A stretch of 64,000 nt of DNA, from positions 1 through 64,000 of the forward strand of contig JAJSLK010000063.1 in NCBI GenBank assembly GCA_021272165.1. The letters are read 5' to 3'. The notes under the pieces were generated by a model. The model was not told the DNA's origin. It ran no database searches and saw only the letters and a program-made list of their open reading frames with translations. The DNA comes from Methylacidiphilales bacterium (GTDB taxonomy: Bacteria; Verrucomicrobiota; Verrucomicrobiia; Methylacidiphilales; UBA1321). This document shows positions 29,144-38,159 of the stretch, in pieces. Both the position numbers and the translations under genes were made by a program. Each line of letters begins with the position of its first letter. Position 1 is the first letter of the stretch.

Positions 29144-30340
29144 TCATTCTTTGTCGAGTCTCGCCAGGATTTCTGAGGCGATCGCCAGCGAGGCAGTTGC
29201 CGCTGGCGAGGGGGAGTTGATCACATGGAGAGCGTTCCGGATTCGCACCAGCACAAAGTCCTGCACCAGTTCTCCCGAAGGTGTCATCGCCTGGGCGCGC
29301 ACACCAGATCCTCCCGGCAGCAGATCCTCCATTCGCACTTCCGGCACCAGCCGTTGCAGGGCTGCGCAGAAAAGCGGCTTGCTCCATGATCGGCAAAATT
29401 CATTCCAGCACATTTTCCGGTGTCGGGCCAGGAACCGCCAAAGACCGTCAAAGCCAAGCGATTCTGCTAGGTCGCGCACATTCACATCCTGCTTGCGATA
29501 TCCCTCGCGCGCAAAAGCCAGCACCGCATTCGGTCCCGCTTCGATGCCTCCGCAGATCAGCCGCGTGAAGTGAACGCCCAGGAAGGGGAACGTCGGATCG
29601 GGAACGGGGTAGATCAGGTTTTTCACTAAAAACTGCCGTTCCGGACGAAGCTTAAAATATTCCCCCCGGAACGGCACGATCTTTGTCTTCAACTTTTCAC
29701 CCGCCGCCTGTGCCATACGGTCGGAATAAAGTCCTGCACAATTGATCAGGAAATCGGCCTGCATCGTTTCCCGTTCCGACGCTTGAATGTGCCAACCCGT
29801 GTCCGCTTCCGTGAGGCCCGTTACGCGGGTTTTGAACAGGAGCGTTCCGCCAAGTTCCTGGATCTTTTGCGCTAGGCAGGCGCATACCTGGGCATAGTCA
29901 ACGATCCCCTCCTCGGGCACATGCAGCGCCGCACATCCCACGGCGTACGGCTCAATTTCCCGCAGTTCCTTCCGCCCCAGCAACCGCAGGCCCAAAAGGC
30001 CATTTTTCAGCCCCCGCCGATGCAGTGCCTGCAAGCGTCCTTCTTCCTCCGGCGAGGTCGCCACCACCAGTTTCCCGCAAATTTCGTGAGCTATCCCGTT
30101 ATCCCTGCAAAAGCGAACCATCTCCCGGATGCCCGAAACCGCCAGCAACGCTTTCAGCGAACCTGGCTTATAATAAAGGCCCGCGTGCAGAACCCCGCTG
30201 TTGTGCGTCGTCTGGTGCCGCCCCGGCCCCGCCTCCTTCTCGACAACCGCTACTTCAGTGCCCGGATGCACCTGCAACAGGCGGTACGCCGTCGCCAGAC
30301 CCACGATCCCCCCGCCAATGATGACAACTTTTTTGCTCAA
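29144..30340 (-). CDS. lhgO: L-2-hydroxyglutarate oxidase-like FAD protein
   Basis: MSKKVVIIGGGIVGLATAYRLL; THNSGVLHAGLYYKPGSLKA; GGSGVRAQAM. Confidence 0.88.
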   Translation of the reverse strand: MSKKVVIIGGGIVGLATAYRLLQVHPGTEVAVVEKEAGPGRHQTTHNSGVLHAGLYYKPGSLKALLAVSGIREMVRFCRDNGIAHEICGKLVVATSPEEEGRLQALHRRGLKNGLLGLRLLGRKELREIEPYAVGCAALHVPEEGIVDYAQVCACLAQKIQELGGTLLFKTRVTGLTEADTGWHIQASERETMQADFLINCAGLYSDRMAQAAGEKLKTKIVPFRGEYFKLRPERQFLVKNLIYPVPDPTFPFLGVHFTRLICGGIEAGPNAVLAFAREGYRKQDVNVRDLAESLGFDGLWRFLARHRKMCWNEFCRSWSKPLFCAALQRLVPEVRMEDLLPGGSGVRAQAMTPSGELVQDFVLVRIRNALHVINSPSPAATASLAIASEILARLDKE

Positions 30341-30406
30341 AGCATTCCTTACAAAACCATCAAGCAGTGATCCTACGAGCTTTCGTTAGCAAGAAACTCG
30401 ACGGGT

Positions 30407-31120
30407 TTGTTTATGAAGTGCACTTCCCAGATTTGGAATTTATGGATCTGGTTTCCGATCCTGATGTGGTCCGTGGCGAGGGCCGATACCGAGATAGATC
30501 AGACATGGCAGAGTATACGGGATCATCAGCCATCTGGTTTGCAATTGAAACTGACCTTGCCCAAGGACCATTTTTTCCAGGGAGAGGAAATCAACGGGAC
30601 GGTCGAATTCATCAACAACTCCCAAGTTCCTTACTATCTCTGGACTGGCAGCGCGAGTCGATTTGGGCGCGCCTCCGGCATCGCCTTTTTCGCCGAGAGC
30701 GCCAGCGGCCACGCCGTCATCGATCCACTCAAATGGGCGTCGATGGCCTTGCAAGATTTGGGTGGCATGGGGACATTCAAGGATTTGGGGACATGGGACA
30801 TCACATTGCCGACGTCGTATTGGCTGCGGTTTGATCAACCCGGTACTTATACCCTTTATGCTTGGTCGGATCGTGCGCAAGCAGGATCCCAACCCAAGCC
30901 AGGGGTTCAGAATGGCCCATCGACTCGGGTCCCACTGGTTTCCGATAAAATCACGATCACGATTGAACCGCTGACACCCGAGCTGGAACAACAGACACTC
31001 GCCGAGGCCAAAGCGAAGTTAGCTACAAGTGCCGATAGAGCAGAGGGAGCAGTGGAACTTAATGCATTGCAAACACCTTCGGCGAGGGAGGCATTAGCGA
31101 GCAGAGGCGACGTCACATGA
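30407..31120 (+). CDS. Secreted protein of unknown function, C-terminus probably truncated
   Basis: Signal-peptide-like start; Ig-like LTLPKDHFFQGEEINGTVEFINNSQVPYYLWTG; ends abruptly after AVELNALQTPSAREALASRGDVT at the border of mobile debris. Confidence 0.55.
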   Translation: MFMKCTSQIWNLWIWFPILMWSVARADTEIDQTWQSIRDHQPSGLQLKLTLPKDHFFQGEEINGTVEFINNSQVPYYLWTGSASRFGRASGIAFFAESASGHAVIDPLKWASMALQDLGGMGTFKDLGTWDITLPTSYWLRFDQPGTYTLYAWSDRAQAGSQPKPGVQNGPSTRVPLVSDKITITIEPLTPELEQQTLAEAKAKLATSADRAEGAVELNALQTPSAREALASRGDVT

Positions 31121-31217
31121 ATGAAGACGCCGGAACTAGAGCGCTCAGCGTATATGCCTGGCGGTAAAGATTCATCGGGCGAAAATAGTACCATGCGCAC
31201 ACCGGCACTCTGATCAT

Positions 31218-32074
31218 GTGCCTGCTGAAACTGCTCATCAGAGGTCAATTCTCCGAAGTATAAACGATTCGGATCACCTCCACGCCGTGATGTTGAATAT
31301 GTCGCGGGACGAAGTTGACCTCAAATGGAAGGCGGGGCAGTTCGGTCGAATGCTTGAGCAAGCGCCGTACTTTCAAGAGGTTTTCGACAGTCACTTCGCC
31401 AAGGGCCTGGCCGGTATCGGCTATGCCATGGAGCGCCGGGAAAAGAAGCTGGAAATAAAGGGAGTGCCAGAAGAGGTCGTGCAGAAATTCTCACGTCGTT
31501 CCAAGGAGATCGAGGAGAAGGCCAAGGAATTGAAAATCACGGATCCAAAGGAAAAAGCACAGTTGTCTTTATCGACCCGGGACAATAAGCGCGACGGTCT
31601 AACCGGAAATAAACTCAAGGAACGTTGGCGTGCAGAGTTAACCGACGAGGAATATAAGGTTCTTGAGGCCGCTGTTGCCGCCGCACAAAAGGGCCCTGTT
31701 GCCCCGGACCATAAAAGCGCCCGGGAGATGATCGATTATGCCAGTCGCCACCTTTTCGAAAGAGCCTCGGTCATACCGGAACACATGCTCCTCATGGCGG
31801 CGCTCAAAGCCGGAACTGGCTTGGTCAGCCTAGAGGATTTGAAAAAGGCTCTCAATGAATCCGACATTATCCAGGAGAAAATGGATGGTGAAATGACCGG
31901 GAAATTCTCCAGCAGGTGGAGAAGTTGTTTCCCAATCAAGTCAATGCCGTGGTGGAAGAGAACGGGAAGGTTGATCTTTCAATTGCTCAGTCCGCTACCA
32001 ACCCCACCGAGCGAGATCTAAGGGTCGCAAGGGCCGTCACATCGGATGCCCTGTCGGTCCCGCCGGACGCCAAA
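31218..32074 (+). pseudogene. 5'-truncated, frameshifted MobF/TrwC-like relaxase fragment
   Basis: HAVMLNMSRDEVDLKWKAGQFGRMLEQAPYFQEVFDSHFAKGLAGIGYAMERREKKLEIKGVPEEVVQKFSRRSKEIEEKA reads as the relaxase core without its N-terminal catalytic Tyr region. After ~31900 sense continues in another frame (EILQQVEKLFPNQVNAVVEENGKVDLSIAQSATNPTERDLRVARAVTSDALSVPPDAK*). Confidence 0.6.
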
Positions 32075-33060
32075 TAATGATATTCATCTGCATGGATTAC
32101 ACACAGGCGTTGGTTCCGGACTTGCGGGCGTCCCTGTAATGCCACGTAGAGGCGAGATTTTAAGATTCTACCCAATAACGAAGCTGATTCAAGGTTCCGC
32201 CCCGCTGCAAGGGAAAAGACCATGATCTTGCCGGAGACAATGTCTTCGGGCACGAAGGACAGGCCTCTCGAAGGGTCCAAATAGCGCCGGGTTTCAAGTG
32301 AAATAAGCGGGCCAAGAGCATCGAGCAGGCAGCTATTTAAGATTCCCTTGGTTCGTGGATCGAGCTTGTTCCACATATCGATTGTTGCCCTGACATGCTC
32401 AATCTTGCCGAGGAGGTTCGAGTTAACGTGACCAGAAGCGACAGTCGCCATCGCTTCGAATCCGGTCAACAGTGCGTTGTCATCCGGTGAAGGACGTTTG
32501 GCCACTAACCAATTCATCAGGAATCTTACCGCCATGTCAGTTTCCAACCGGCCACGCACAATCAGGCAAATACTGAGCGCCGCGTCGATTAAAGTCCTTG
32601 TGGTTTCCTGCCAGTAACCATTGTCCGAGTCATCGGTCCATGCGCCGTGAAAGAACTGAGCTGTGGCCGCAGGTACCTCATGGTATTTTCTTTTGGATTC
32701 ACGGGCCTCCGCCAACAGGATCCGTTGGCGCGTCTGCTCAATGTCCTCCTCCACAGTCGTGTTCGCCAGAGTCTTTGCAACGGACTCTGGTGAGTCGGAC
32801 GAAACTTCGTCCTCCTCCTGAGCAGCGGCTTCTTCCTGAGCCGAGGCGTGAAGCAGTTCGTGGTGCAGTTTGACTAGGTTTTCCCGGATAGATTCTTCAT
32901 CACGACCGTTTGCACGGATCTTGATTTCCAATTCGGAGAGCTTCACCCATAAAGCTGACTCCGACCGGCCCAATATTTCAGCGATTTCCGCCCATTTACG
33001 TCTCTGTAAGCGGAGTTCAATCGCCCGGGCCAACTCCTTCTTCGTCCATATTTTGATCAT
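31987..33060 (-). CDS. Chimeric or truncated conjugative coupling-protein-like ORF with unusual N-terminal helical domain
   Basis: C-terminal GRNLESASLLGRILKSRLYVALQGRP..VIHADEYHYLASGGTDRASDVTALATLRSRSVGLVA resembles TraD/TraG-type ATPases. No Walker A loop seen; ends tail-to-tail with the relaxase fragment. Confidence 0.5.
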   Translation of the reverse strand: MIKIWTKKELARAIELRLQRRKWAEIAEILGRSESALWVKLSELEIKIRANGRDEESIRENLVKLHHELLHASAQEEAAAQEEDEVSSDSPESVAKTLANTTVEEDIEQTRQRILLAEARESKRKYHEVPAATAQFFHGAWTDDSDNGYWQETTRTLIDAALSICLIVRGRLETDMAVRFLMNWLVAKRPSPDDNALLTGFEAMATVASGHVNSNLLGKIEHVRATIDMWNKLDPRTKGILNSCLLDALGPLISLETRRYLDPSRGLSFVPEDIVSGKIMVFSLAAGRNLESASLLGRILKSRLYVALQGRPQVRNQRLCVIHADEYHYLASGGTDRASDVTALATLRSRSVGLVAD

Positions 33061-33365
33061 TATTTTTCCTCCTGATTGTTGTTCTCGGCGATTACCTGTT
33101 TGACGAAAAGATCGTCGGCGGCCGTCACGCATTGCGTCGCGAGTGCCACGAGAAGGTCGAGCAATACTTCTGGTTCACGCCGCAGCCTCGCGCCATGCCA
33201 AAACGCATCGAGCCTTTCGGCCAACAAGGCATAGGCCTCATGGGGTGAACTGACGATTTGTCCGGTTTCGCGGGCTTCCGCGACGGAAGTTCCCAGCAGA
33301 TCGAGAAACAGAGTTTCAGGTGAAGGTTTTGTTTGTTCCATAGATGAAGGCGATGTCTTCACCAT
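33060..33365 (-). CDS. Small hypothetical protein of the mobile remnant
   Basis: MVKTSPSSMEQTKPSPETLFLDLLGTSVAEARETGQIVSS...; stop/start overlap (TAATG) with the downstream ORF suggests translational coupling. Confidence 0.5.
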   Translation of the reverse strand: MVKTSPSSMEQTKPSPETLFLDLLGTSVAEARETGQIVSSPHEAYALLAERLDAFWHGARLRREPEVLLDLLVALATQCVTAADDLFVKQVIAENNNQEEK

Positions 33366-33412
33366 ATAAACGATTCTCGATGCCCGATTGGTGAATTTCA
33401 GCTCACAAAAGT

Positions 33413-34000
33413 TTGAAAAAAGTCCGGTCGGTTTTTTCACGACAACAAAAAAAAGTCGTGAAAACAACAACCACTAGTCCGTCGGGCTCTTTCAAAAATT
33501 GGGAGAGCGAAACCTTGAAACTCCTTGGCAACTATGAAGACGGGGTAGGTTCCCGGCTTCCCCGGGGAGAACTAACCTCGGGCGTCTTTCATCGGCTAGG
33601 CCGTGCCACGATCCGTGACGTCGGGCATTTGCAAAAATTGCTCCCACGCGTGGTTCGTCAAGTGCTGATTGATTACAGTCGTGAGAAATCACGGGATCTT
33701 CAGCTCTTCGTGTATGATTACGCGTTTGACGTTCCCGCGTGCTCGAATGCTTCCTCTGAAATTATTGAAGAGCACAAGGAGATGCTGCTTGGTGACGATT
33801 CACCGTTGGACCAATCCGAAAAGACGTTGATCCGGTTGGCATTGGAAGATCCTGCCCAATTCATCAACCCGGATGGCCAACTGGCGCAGCGAGCCGTCGG
33901 TCGTCACTTGGGTGTCGATCATGCCACCGTTCGCAATTGGTGGCTGAGGATACTGGAAAAAGTAGCAGCCATGGGCGAGGGGCCGGACTTTTCCATCTAG
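33413..34000 (+). CDS. Hypothetical protein with C-terminal HTH-like segment
   Basis: 195 aa; QRAVGRHLGVDHATVRNWWLRILEKV resembles an HTH; divergent from 33060..33365. Confidence 0.5.
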   Translation: MKKVRSVFSRQQKKVVKTTTTSPSGSFKNWESETLKLLGNYEDGVGSRLPRGELTSGVFHRLGRATIRDVGHLQKLLPRVVRQVLIDYSREKSRDLQLFVYDYAFDVPACSNASSEIIEEHKEMLLGDDSPLDQSEKTLIRLALEDPAQFINPDGQLAQRAVGRHLGVDHATVRNWWLRILEKVAAMGEGPDFSI

Positions 34001-34129
34001 AACCTCAGAGAAGCGCCTCACGTCGGGTGTGGCGCTTCCCTCCTCTTTCGCCGCTGAACGCGGCGGCACTCCAGCCCCAAAGATTGAAACAAACATCGCG
34101 ATGGACGTGCTCGAACAAAAAAATACCTC

Positions 34130-35284
34130 ATGAAATCGATCATCCTCCATCCCGATGCCGCAATCCGCGAAATCATACGAACTCAGCTCGAACATCTCCA
34201 TCATGTCGTTGTCCATGAGGACACGAACATCGCTCAGATCTTGGTTGCAGTGGCCAAGTATCGTCCTCACTTCGTCGTGGCGGAAGACCCCGAACAGATT
34301 CATCGCGGAAGAATTGTCACCCTCTTTGAGGCACTGTCTCTCCGTGTACCGATTTTGTGGTATCCGCCCGGATTTATTGGGGCTGCCGGCGAAGGATGGC
34401 TCACGGCCGAAATCTCTCGCTTGCTTGAGGGATCGAGCGCCCATGGGTTTGCGCATTACTCCGGCGAATCCCGAAGTGTCCTCCGAGACCTCGGGTACGC
34501 ACCATTTGAAGATGGGGCCAAAAGGAATTTTCCCGCTTTTGGAGATGCTTCCTCGCTGGGTCTCGCCCGAGAAATGGCAGCCTTCGCCCAGCAAGTGGAA
34601 TGTGCGCTGACTCATCATGCTACTGCCCGACGCTACCTGCGTCAGTGTCTGTTGACGGATAGAGGGCTCCGAAGGGAAGTGGCCTACCGCGCAGTCCATT
34701 CAAGTCACAAAATTTACTGGTTGAGAGAACATGTCTTTCGATTGGTAGGCGTTCTTTCGCACTACCTGAATGGTGTCGAACCAGCCTACCTGCCGCCGCC
34801 CGCACCACCGTCGCCCAAACTCGATTTTCTGCACCATACGTCAATCGCCGAGAATTATTACGCGGCGACGTCGCTGCTTATGCAAGGCATCAAGCCGAGT
34901 TGGATGTCGCCGTTGCGTTCGGTCTTGAACATGAAGTTCACCGGGCAGGATGAAGCGGCCTTGTTGGAAGAAACTCTCACCCTGGCTGGCTGGTCCTTGC
35001 TTTTGCGAGAGATCGCCATCGCCCAGGTACGCGTGATGGAATGCGCATTGCGTCCCGAACAGCCTTGGTACTCGACAGGCCTTCCCTCGCGCGCCCTCCA
35101 TCGCGCTACTCAGACCTTCTGCGATTTCTGGGATTTGCGCCAGTTACGGACGAATCCCGAACACCTTCGTCTCATCGCCGATGGGATCGTGGTCGATGGT
35201 GTTAGGTCGCCCAGAGCGCTTTCGGTTGTGCCGCCTTTTGGCCACTACGTCGAGACCCGGACCAACAATTCTTCCCAAACATAA
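34130..35284 (+). CDS. Hypothetical protein with receiver-like N-terminus
   Basis: MKSIILHPDAAIREIIRTQLEHLHHVVVHEDTNIAQILVAVAKYRPHFVVAEDPEQIHRG...LSLRVPILWYPPG; 384 aa continuous. Confidence 0.6.
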   Translation: MKSIILHPDAAIREIIRTQLEHLHHVVVHEDTNIAQILVAVAKYRPHFVVAEDPEQIHRGRIVTLFEALSLRVPILWYPPGFIGAAGEGWLTAEISRLLEGSSAHGFAHYSGESRSVLRDLGYAPFEDGAKRNFPAFGDASSLGLAREMAAFAQQVECALTHHATARRYLRQCLLTDRGLRREVAYRAVHSSHKIYWLREHVFRLVGVLSHYLNGVEPAYLPPPAPPSPKLDFLHHTSIAENYYAATSLLMQGIKPSWMSPLRSVLNMKFTGQDEAALLEETLTLAGWSLLLREIAIAQVRVMECALRPEQPWYSTGLPSRALHRATQTFCDFWDLRQLRTNPEHLRLIADGIVVDGVRSPRALSVVPPFGHYVETRTNNSSQT

Positions 35285-35325
35285 AAGCGACTCTTGAACC
35301 ACAAACCAATACTGAAAGAAATACG

Positions 35326-35877
35326 ATGAAAATGGAATCTGACTACGAACCAATCACAGGAACCCTGCAACTTCAATACGACGCGCAAGCTCAGAAAATC
35401 TTCGACGAGGCGTCGAAGAAAATGGCCCCGCGTTTTGATTTCAGCAGCTCGCCCATACGCAAGATGATGGGTGAGGAGGCTGACGAGGATATTGGCAAAC
35501 CACTTCGTCTCTTGGCGGAATTGGGCGCTTCATCTTCGAGGACGATACAGGTCAGGCCTATGGCAATGCAGTCTTTACTGAACCTGACCTGCTGGATGGC
35601 TCTTCGCTTGAGCGACGACCAGCAGCCGATCAAAATCTACACCCCGGATCAAATGCAGCGGCTTCTGGATGCAGCTTGGGGAATGGCCTCTCCGGGCGCT
35701 GCTCCTATGGCGTTCAGTGGTTTTGGCTACATTCGAGCAGAGGAAAGCTGCCGAACTGACCCCGACGATCCTGCACGATGTGACCCACTTCATGCAGGAC
35801 AGCAAACCCTGCAGCTCCGAGGAATAGCTCGTTTGCCAACCGGCTTGGCATCTCCGTTGGGGCTGCCTCGGGTTTAG
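35326..35877 (+). CDS. Hypothetical protein, probably 3'-truncated and read into foreign sequence
   Basis: Plausible coding to ~35720 (MKMESDYEPITGTLQLQYDAQAQKIFDEASKKMAPRFDF...). The rest is antisense to the convergent HEVGHI ORF. Confidence 0.5.
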   Translation: MKMESDYEPITGTLQLQYDAQAQKIFDEASKKMAPRFDFSSSPIRKMMGEEADEDIGKPLRLLAELGASSSRTIQVRPMAMQSLLNLTCWMALRLSDDQQPIKIYTPDQMQRLLDAAWGMASPGAAPMAFSGFGYIRAEESCRTDPDDPARCDPLHAGQQTLQLRGIARLPTGLASPLGLPRV

Positions 35878-36259
35878 GAACATCGTTCGGCCACTCAGCA
35901 GGATCGCCATCTTTGACCCCCGCGACGGCCCAATCGAGCAGTTTCGCAACGCGGCGTCCCTCCTCGTCAACGGTAAGCCTCGTGGCTTGAAACCCATTTG
36001 CTTGAAAGGCCCGGTACGCGTGCATCGCGCCATAACAGAGCGCCCAGAAATGCTCCAAACCACGAACCCCAACATAAACGAGACCCAAACCGCCGAATAA
36101 ATCCGCTCCCTCGAAGCGCATGCGCATGGCTTCCCGATCAAAGCTATACTTGATGTTCTTTTCGTCGAAGATCGCCTTCAGCTTATCTCTACGTTCGGGC
36201 GCAAGCCGGAATGGGGCGTCTTCGATGTCGGGGAAAAGAACTTCAATCGGCGAGGCCAT
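35714..36259 (-). CDS. Truncated zincin, possibly peptidase U49/Lit-like
   Basis: From MASPIEVLFPDIEDAPFRLAPERRDK; ANELFLGAAGFAVLHEVGHIVQDRRG carries HExxH; ORF ends shortly after the motif. Confidence 0.5.
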   Translation of the reverse strand: MASPIEVLFPDIEDAPFRLAPERRDKLKAIFDEKNIKYSFDREAMRMRFEGADLFGGLGLVYVGVRGLEHFWALCYGAMHAYRAFQANGFQATRLTVDEEGRRVAKLLDWAVAGVKDGDPAEWPNDVPKPEAAPTEMPSRLANELFLGAAGFAVLHEVGHIVQDRRGQFGSFPLLECSQNH

Positions 36260-36372
36260 AGGGTTGTCCAACGAGGGGCTGATCAGGCTCCACATTTTGA
36301 ATAATTCGACGAGCTTTTCATGGAGAAATCAAAGAATTTGTCGGATTTGTCGGCAAATGGACTACTCAGCCC

Positions 36373-36396
36373 CCCCTTTTTAGAGGTAAAAAGGGG
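36373..36396. terminator. Perfect inverted repeat CCCCTTTTTA-GAGG-TAAAAAGGGG just 3' of tRNA-Leu; possible terminator
   Basis: 10-bp perfect arms, 4-nt loop, 3 nt from the tRNA 3' end. Confidence 0.5.
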
Positions 36397-36398
36397 TG

Positions 36399-36481
36399 TG
36401 CCGGTGGAGGGACTTGAACCCCCACTTACTTGCGTAAAACAGATTTTGAGTCTGTCGCGTCTGCCATTTCGCCACACCGGC
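36399..36481 (-). tRNA. tRNA-Leu (anticodon CAA)
   Basis: GCCGGTG TG GCGAAATGGCAGACGC G ACAGA-CTCAAAA-TCTGT TTTACGCAAGTAAGT GGGGG-TTCAAGT-CCCTC CACCGGC A; acceptor, anticodon, long variable and T arms pair. Confidence 0.95.
36444..36481. repeat. Left copy of tRNA-Leu 5'-half direct repeat (candidate att site)
   Basis: ttttgagtctgtcgcgtctgccatttcgccacaccggc; 36/38 identical to 53744-53781 in the same orientation. Confidence 0.8.
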
Positions 36482-36659
36482 CTATTTGATAATCAATGAC
36501 TTACACGGAATCCTAGCGCAGATAAATCGATTATGCAAGTGCCTGTCGCGTCTGGCTCATAACTAGTTACAACTAATTTTTGTGCAATGGCATCCAAACT
36601 TCATTTGCGTATCGTTCACGGTTTACTCGGAAAGTAAGCAAAAATAGTAACTGGTCGTT

Positions 36660-36802
36660 TATCGACAGTCTCCGGCTAGCAGCAATGCGAAAGCCCCAAC
36701 CGCTTTGGGATTTTTGGCGTAGAGTTGATGTAAGGCGAGCCGTGCATCGCGATTCAATTCCTTAGCCGTGGCGGCGTGGAGGGCACTGGAAAAGCAGACC
36801 AT
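36660..36802 (-). pseudogene. Truncated SYLF (YSC84-like) domain protein remnant
   Basis: MVCFSSALHAATAKELNRDARLALHQLYAKNPKAVGAFALLLAGDCR*; the AKELNRDARLALHQLYAKNPKA part resembles the start of SYLF domains, then stops. Confidence 0.45.
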
Positions 36803-36878
36803 TGAGCAGAACGCGAGAAGGGCCGGTGGCGAACTGATGATGGAGCTTCATAAGTTTGTGAAGACGAAAAAGCCCCTT

Positions 36879-38159
36879 TTAGCGCTGGAGCCTTCCGCCG
36901 CCGCCGCCACCGGCGTTGCTGGAGGAAGCGGGGCGAGATGCAGGTGCGGATTGGTTGCCAGCGGGACGCTGTTTGGTTCCTTCACGCGAGAAGTTGGGGG
37001 TTTGTGACGGAGCAGACCGGGTCGAGTGTTGGGCAGGCTTGGTCGTGGGCCTTTGCTGGCCTCCCTGTCCGGGGTTGGTCTGGGGTTTGGTCGGCAGGGT
37101 TGATGGTCTTTGCTGGGCCCCATTGCCCGGCAGTCTGTTGTTGCCGTTGGCAGGCAATTGGATCGGTTTATTGGCAGGGTTGCCACTCCCGCTGCCGGGC
37201 CGATTGCCGTTGTTCGATCCGTTGCCGATGTTTCCGCCACCGGGCCGGTTGCCATTATTTGACCCATTACCGATATTCCCGCTGCCGGGTCGATTGCCAT
37301 TATTCGATCCGTTGCCGCCGAAGGCCGGGAGTTGTTCCGGCTTCGGTTTGGTTTGTGGTTTCCAAACTGAACCTCCCCCACCGTTGCCAGGGCGGTTTCC
37401 ATTGCCATTGCCGTTCCCAATATTGATATTCTTACTGTTGTCGATATTGATGTTGTTGTTGCCACCGTAATAGTTGCCACCGCCGTGATAGTGGTTGTTC
37501 CACCCGTAGTTGTGATAGTAGATATTACGATTGTACCAATTCAATTCGTTGTGGATCCATATCCCCAGCGCCAGGCCGGCTCCAAATGTGATAACGGGTG
37601 CCACGACAGTGGCCGGTTGCTGGACATAAACGACTTGGGGTGAGTATTGGGGGACGTAGATGATCTGTGGATCGGCGGGCATGATCTTGATGACTTCCTT
37701 TTCCACCACGATCACCTGCTGCGGAGTGTCCTTCAGGTTTCCAACGACCTGGGCCTTGGCCCGGAGCCGCTGTACCGAATTGTAGACATCGTCCGGTTGG
37801 GCGATAAACGCCTGGCCCAACTCTGTGGTCCAGTCGAGCTTTTCGTCCATCATCTGGAGCACCTCAGGATAGCGTGCCAGGGCCTTCACGCTTTCTTCCC
37901 AAGGCTGCGTGTCGATTTTATCCGGATCCTTTTTCGCCGCCACATAACGGGAGGCTATGACCACATCACTCGGCACGGTGGAAGCGGGCAGAATCTGCGC
38001 CAGCAACGGATCGGGATAAAGTGCGATGGGAGCCAGAAGCGTATCGAGTTGTTCGTCGGAGAGCTTGGATTCGACAGATTGCGCCAAAAGGGGTATTGGG
38101 CCGCTGACAATGCCGAGCAAAGTGATCCACGCAAGTGAAAATTGAAGGTATTTGAGCAT
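36879..38159 (-). CDS. DUF3300-type secreted protein with Gly/Asn-rich repeats
   Basis: LSDEQLDTLLAPIALYPDPLLAQILPASTVPSDVVIASRYVAAKK...; signal peptide; NYYGGNNNINIDNSKNINIGNGNGNGN low-complexity tail. Confidence 0.85.
   Translation of the reverse strand: MLKYLQFSLAWITLLGIVSGPIPLLAQSVESKLSDEQLDTLLAPIALYPDPLLAQILPASTVPSDVVIASRYVAAKKDPDKIDTQPWEESVKALARYPEVLQMMDEKLDWTTELGQAFIAQPDDVYNSVQRLRAKAQVVGNLKDTPQQVIVVEKEVIKIMPADPQIIYVPQYSPQVVYVQQPATVVAPVITFGAGLALGIWIHNELNWYNRNIYYHNYGWNNHYHGGGNYYGGNNNINIDNSKNINIGNGNGNGNRPGNGGGGSVWKPQTKPKPEQLPAFGGNGSNNGNRPGSGNIGNGSNNGNRPGGGNIGNGSNNGNRPGSGSGNPANKPIQLPANGNNRLPGNGAQQRPSTLPTKPQTNPGQGGQQRPTTKPAQHSTRSAPSQTPNFSREGTKQRPAGNQSAPASRPASSSNAGGGGGGRLQR
37190..37320. 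repeat. About three 45-bp tandem repeats encoding GNGSNNGNRPG(S/G)GNI
   Basis: Visible at both DNA and protein level within the DUF3300 gene. Confidence 0.75.

Noticed and set aside
30907-31248. Minus ORF 30907..31248 as a separate gene
   Set aside because: Half is antisense to the secreted-protein ORF; the rest spans the recombination border. No recognisable domain.
37190-37320. CRISPR-like repeat at 37190-37320
   Set aside because: It is an in-frame 45-bp tandem coding repeat (GNGSNNGNRPGSGNI) with no spacers; no cas genes in the window.
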